Source of the DNA: Thermomucor indicae-seudaticae
Lineage: Eukaryota; Mucoromycota; Mucoromycetes; Mucorales; Lichtheimiaceae
Assembly (NCBI GenBank): GCA_000787465.1
Contig: JSYX01000533.1
Coordinates: 1 to 24,814, forward strand
Length of the DNA: 24,814 nt
Reading direction: 5' to 3'
Under the pieces are notes generated by a model, which was given only the letters and a program-made list of their open reading frames with translations, did not search any database and was not told the DNA's origin. Below, piece after piece: positions 22,063 through 24,814 of this stretch. How positions within the stretch are numbered: the first letter of the stretch is position 1; the number at the start of each line of letters is the position of its first letter. The position numbers were made by a program, and so were the translations under genes.

Positions 22063-23312
22063 TCAAGAAGCATGCTTTTTGAAGTATTGGTTAAGGTTCT
22101 CATAAACCAGAAAAGTGATGCAAGTGCCTGGAAGAACGCGAATGATATTCGGTGCGAGGCCCTTATAAAAGCCCATATATCCTTCTGCTATACGAATTTT
22201 CCGGATACAGTCAACGACGCCACTGTATGCGTCTCTGGTACTCCGGTTCTATAAATGCCCTGTCAAAATGCGATGATGATTATTACTCAATGTCTATATC
22301 GTAAACGTTACCTGTAAACGACTTCGTAGCACTTGGTAAGGATATGTAGTAACAGTAGCCATTACTTTTGATGAAGCAGCCATGGTTAGGTATTCCGTAT
22401 TACTCAACTTTGCGTCCATTTCATCAGCAGCCGATAAACCTTGTCGCTTCCTCATATCATTACGACATTTCTTCATTTCTTCATAAGCCATAAACTGTAT
22501 GGCTCCGTGGGATACGCCAAACAAAGCCGGAACCATTCCACGATAAAGTCCACGTATCCCTTCCTCTTTTGCCAACCTCGTTAGTCCATCAAAAAGGCCC
22601 TTGTATGCATCAGGCGTCGTCCGTGTCGTGGTACACATTCGGGTCTTGACCACCCACAGCGGGTTTGTCATGACCGCCGTCAATGCACCTAAGAGGCCAA
22701 CCAACCCTTATCAGTTTGGCGATATACACATGAATTTATAAAGGTAACCTGCCTCCTTCTGCCGATGCAATCAGATGCTGCACAGCAGATAGTTTACCAT
22801 GCTCGTCCTTTTTCATGTGTTTCTTGATGAGACTGTACCTGTGTGTATGTAGCTATCAATAAATAAACCGTGGGAGAGAAATTATATCAGTGCTTTTTAC
22901 TACTACTTACCACCAAAAGTAGAATCCCCAACTCGCCGTTGCACCTGCCATGTTGGGTGTGACGCCTCGGTATAAACCTCGAAAGATACCTTCTTGATTA
23001 GCAATCTCGCGAAATGCCTTTACTGTGCCGCCGATCAGCGGTCGCCGTTCCGATCGCTTCGCCGCATCCACTAACAACGAACGTCTTGAGATACGTAAAC
23101 CGAAATGTGCGAATGTCAGACCTGCGTACCTTGAAATCGAATCTTGATCACGTCTAAAGGGTGAAGCAGCGTGGTTGATACCAGACCTGCTCCGAAACCG
23201 GCCAACGCTTGGTCCTGGTAAAACCTTTGCTCAGTACAGACATGTCAGCCAAAGAGGTATATCAACATACCGTATGCGGCGATCCGGTAAAGGATTTCGT
23301 CGAGTTGGACAT
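22063..23312 (-). CDS. FLX1: Mitochondrial FAD/folate carrier (SLC25A32/FLX1 type)
   Basis: Inner-membrane carrier of the SLC25 family that moves FAD (yeast Flx1) or folate (animal SLC25A32) across the mitochondrial membrane. Exons 23312-23271, 23214-23130, 23070-22911, 22838-22753, 22688-22312 and 22248-22063 give 311 residues, the family's usual length. The three repeats each show the carrier signature: PLDVIKIRF (33-41), NPLWVVKTRM (133-142, with the Trp typical of this subfamily) and YPYQVLRSRLQ (240-250). GLYRGVTPNMAGATASWGFYF and GVSHGAIQFMAYEEMKK also match SLC25A32/Flx1 proteins closely. The fourth intron (22752-22689) needs a GC donor. FAD versus folate cannot be settled from sequence alone. 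Confidence 0.92.
22689..22752 (-). other. GC-AG intron in the FLX1-type carrier gene
   Basis: Exon ends GCA GAA GGA G, intron begins GCAGGT and ends TCTTAG, next exon begins GT GCA TTG, giving AEGGALTAVMTNPLW in frame. The overlapping GT donor four bases inside would shift the frame. Confidence 0.65.
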
Positions 23313-23948
23313 TACGAAGCGAGAAGAAGAGAGACAAGAGGAGTCGGTTTTACTGTAAACTTGGAAGATCCTCCGCTAAAGCTCCGTGTTATGTGCATTG
23401 TTTAATGCTGACAGATCTTCTAAAATATAGCAAGATGAGTTGTGGATATGGTAAGGATGGTGCTAGACGCAAATGGAATAAAGCAATCCATCGATATTTA
23501 TGTAGGCTGTTAAGATGTATTACTGCGATAAACATCTCGTTTTCAACAGGTACCCCTGTCTTTAAAGGTACCGACCTTTATGATCGTTTACAACCCATGA
23601 CAATTCCAACATGAAGCCAGTGCAGACTTAAGGCCGCTCTGAGGAATGGTCAAAACTATTTGCAGGCAGGTTTACATAAGATGCGTCCGATACTTTTGTA
23701 CGGCTTTTCTCAGCTGGCTACGTTCTTGCTCTCAGGCATAGCTAACTGCTATAATTGTCCAGAAAGCAGCACGATAGAGTCATTCGCCTCAAGATGTTCT
23801 TACCACAGTGTTTGCATGCGGTGACACATACTGTGTGTGTATGTGTGTACAATGTGGAAGAGATTGCTCACTTTAATCCGAATGCACGCAACGAACATTA
23901 CTGTGTATGAACATTATGCAACGAGATTGCCCACTTTAATTGGCAGGC

Positions 23949-24010
23949 AATGATCGCAGCTGACAGCAAGTCTCATGATCAAACGTTTGCTTGCTTGTTA
24001 ATTCATGCTC
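23949..24010. repeat. 62-nt direct repeat, copy A
   Basis: Begins AATGATCGCAG and ends ATTCATGCTC. It contains AGCAAG, then CTCATGATCAA, then GCTTGCTTG. The first and last of these can pair as a stem of six bases plus a G-T pair. Copy B follows 17 bp later. Not recognised as a known element. Confidence 0.65.
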
Positions 24011-24027
24011 ACGTTCAATCCGAATCC

Positions 24028-24089
24028 AATGACCACAGAAGACAGCAAGCTTCATGATCAAGTTTGCTTGCTTGTTGACTCATGTGCTC
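24028..24089. repeat. 62-nt direct repeat, copy B
   Basis: Begins AATGACCACAG and ends CTCATGTGCTC. It keeps the order of copy A with scattered substitutions and small shifts. Its stem AGCAAGC/GCTTGCT is a perfect seven-base pair. A shorter upstream pair of similar sequences (GATTGCTCACTTTAAT near 23862 and GATTGCCCACTTTAAT near 23922) belongs to the same repeated tract. Confidence 0.65.
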
Positions 24090-24333
24090 CTACTATATCT
24101 TGCAAACTGTCTCATTGACTGATCGCCTAAATCTTGTGCTGGAAGTATGATGCATGCAAGTTGCAGACTACTCTGGAAAGTGCAAGCTGTTTATTACTTT
24201 ATCATTTTCTTTTTGATTTGTCGGTCCCGAGGGACCTGCAAAAAATTCAGCTTAAGGACAGGTTAATGTCGTTAAACAGTAAACAAAGAATGGGTTCATT
24301 TCAATTTTATTGTTCGTCCTTCCTTAATGGAAC

Positions 24334-24660
24334 TCACAAGCGCGGCTTCCTCCCGTGCCTACGACTTCCCTGGGGTGGAACTTGAGCAAGCTGACTATCA
24401 TATGCGCCCGGAAGCAAGAAAGTCTGGAATGCCCCACAGAAAAGATAGGCTACCATGCCGCATATGGTGTTGCGACCCATGTTGAAGGGAAGGGGACCAT
24501 ATACGGAACCAGTCATGGAAGCTAATCTACGAGGAGAGGCAATGGCTGTTGAAGCCTTGCCTACCAAGCCAGAAAGATATAGCATCCAGCTGGCCGGGAA
24601 ACCGCCGCACAATAACCTACCTTTGCATATCCAGTCCTTCAAGCAACACATAATAATCAT
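24334..24660 (-). CDS. Small hydrophobic ORF, 108 residues, unrecognised
   Basis: From the first ATG at 24660 the frame is open to a TGA at 24334. Hydrophobic stretches (SWMLYLSGLVG and NTICGMVAYLFCGAFQTFLL) and a basic C-terminus (SRRHGRKPRL) suggest a small membrane protein. An optional 60-nt intron (24620-24561, GTAGGT...GTAG) would keep the frame, shortening the protein by 20 residues. Upstream on the minus strand, CATAAAAAGG near 24770-24761 is TATA-like and is followed by a CT-rich leader, which supports transcription. A three-codon upstream ORF ends in TGATG overlapping this start. I do not recognise the family. Confidence 0.4.
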   Translation of the reverse strand: MIIMCCLKDWICKGRLLCGGFPASWMLYLSGLVGKASTAIASPRRLASMTGSVYGPLPFNMGRNTICGMVAYLFCGAFQTFLLPGAYDSQLAQVPPQGSRRHGRKPRL

Positions 24661-24814
24661 CAAGCCTGCATGCAGGACACAGAATTTCACCACACAGAGG
24701 GCCCAAGAAAAGAAGGGAAAATTGAAAGAATGAGGGAGAAAAAGAACGCGATCAAGTTCGCCTTTTTATGCTTTTTCGATCGAGCATTGAATTTTCCCTG
24801 ATTTTGAATTACCG

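Larger units (their letters stand above)
23313..24333. other. Gene-free interval with repeats, upstream of the carrier gene
   Basis: About 1 kb with only short ORFs lacking family resemblance. The left part should be the carrier promoter. A TG-rich microsatellite-like tract lies near 23823-23850. Direct repeats listed separately occupy 23859-24089. No tRNA or other RNA gene seen. Confidence 0.5.

Overview
The window looks like nuclear DNA from a filamentous, probably early-diverging (Mucoromycota-like) fungus. I read 13 split protein-coding genes containing about 45 short introns (mostly 50-75 nt, GT-AG), plus one clear intronless gene and two weaker small candidates. The HIS4-type three-domain histidine gene, the Ser/Thr-rich wall-sensor-like protein and the squalene synthase fit a fungus; a nuclear complex I PSST subunit rules out Saccharomyces-type yeasts. 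The phylum is inferred, not proven. Exon joins were chosen by hand from reading frame, splice signals and family resemblance.

Layout, left to right. 1-536 (-): start of a short-chain dehydrogenase/reductase that runs off the window. 1561-4241 (+): HIS4 (HisI-HisE-HisD). 4417-6148 (+): glucose-6-phosphate dehydrogenase. 6882-7664 (+): unrecognised disordered protein with a PCNA-binding-like motif and an E2F-like promoter site. 7825-8919 (-): TLDc/OXR1 oxidation-resistance protein. 9406-10254 (-): unrecognised three-exon gene. 10281-10524 (+): doubtful 66-residue gene. 10603-11551 (+): complex I PSST/NDUFS7. 11730-13469 (+): mucin-like single-pass membrane protein. 13797-14897 (-): mitochondrial mL45/Mba1-type Tim44-like protein. 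15344-16356 (-): polytopic membrane protein whose frame is broken by one TGA. 17423-17888 (-): small GPI-anchor-type secreted protein. 18125-20113 (+): cAMP-dependent protein kinase catalytic subunit. 20247-21909 (+): squalene synthase. 22063-23312 (-): SLC25A32/FLX1-type mitochondrial FAD/folate carrier. 24334-24660 (-): small hydrophobic ORF.

The genes are mainly housekeeping and do not form one pathway. Themes that recur are mitochondria (PSST, mL45, FLX1 carrier), redox (G6PDH, OXR1) and cell surface or signalling (mucin-like sensor, GPI protein, PKA). I see no rRNA, tRNA, CRISPR array or recognisable transposon.

The points most worth a second look are: three GC-AG introns among about 45; the in-frame TGA in an otherwise intact membrane protein; perfect CRE palindromes upstream of PKA and of PSST; the PIP-box/E2F-site gene; the unidentified gene at 9406-10254; and paired 62-nt direct repeats with conserved hairpins near 24 kb.
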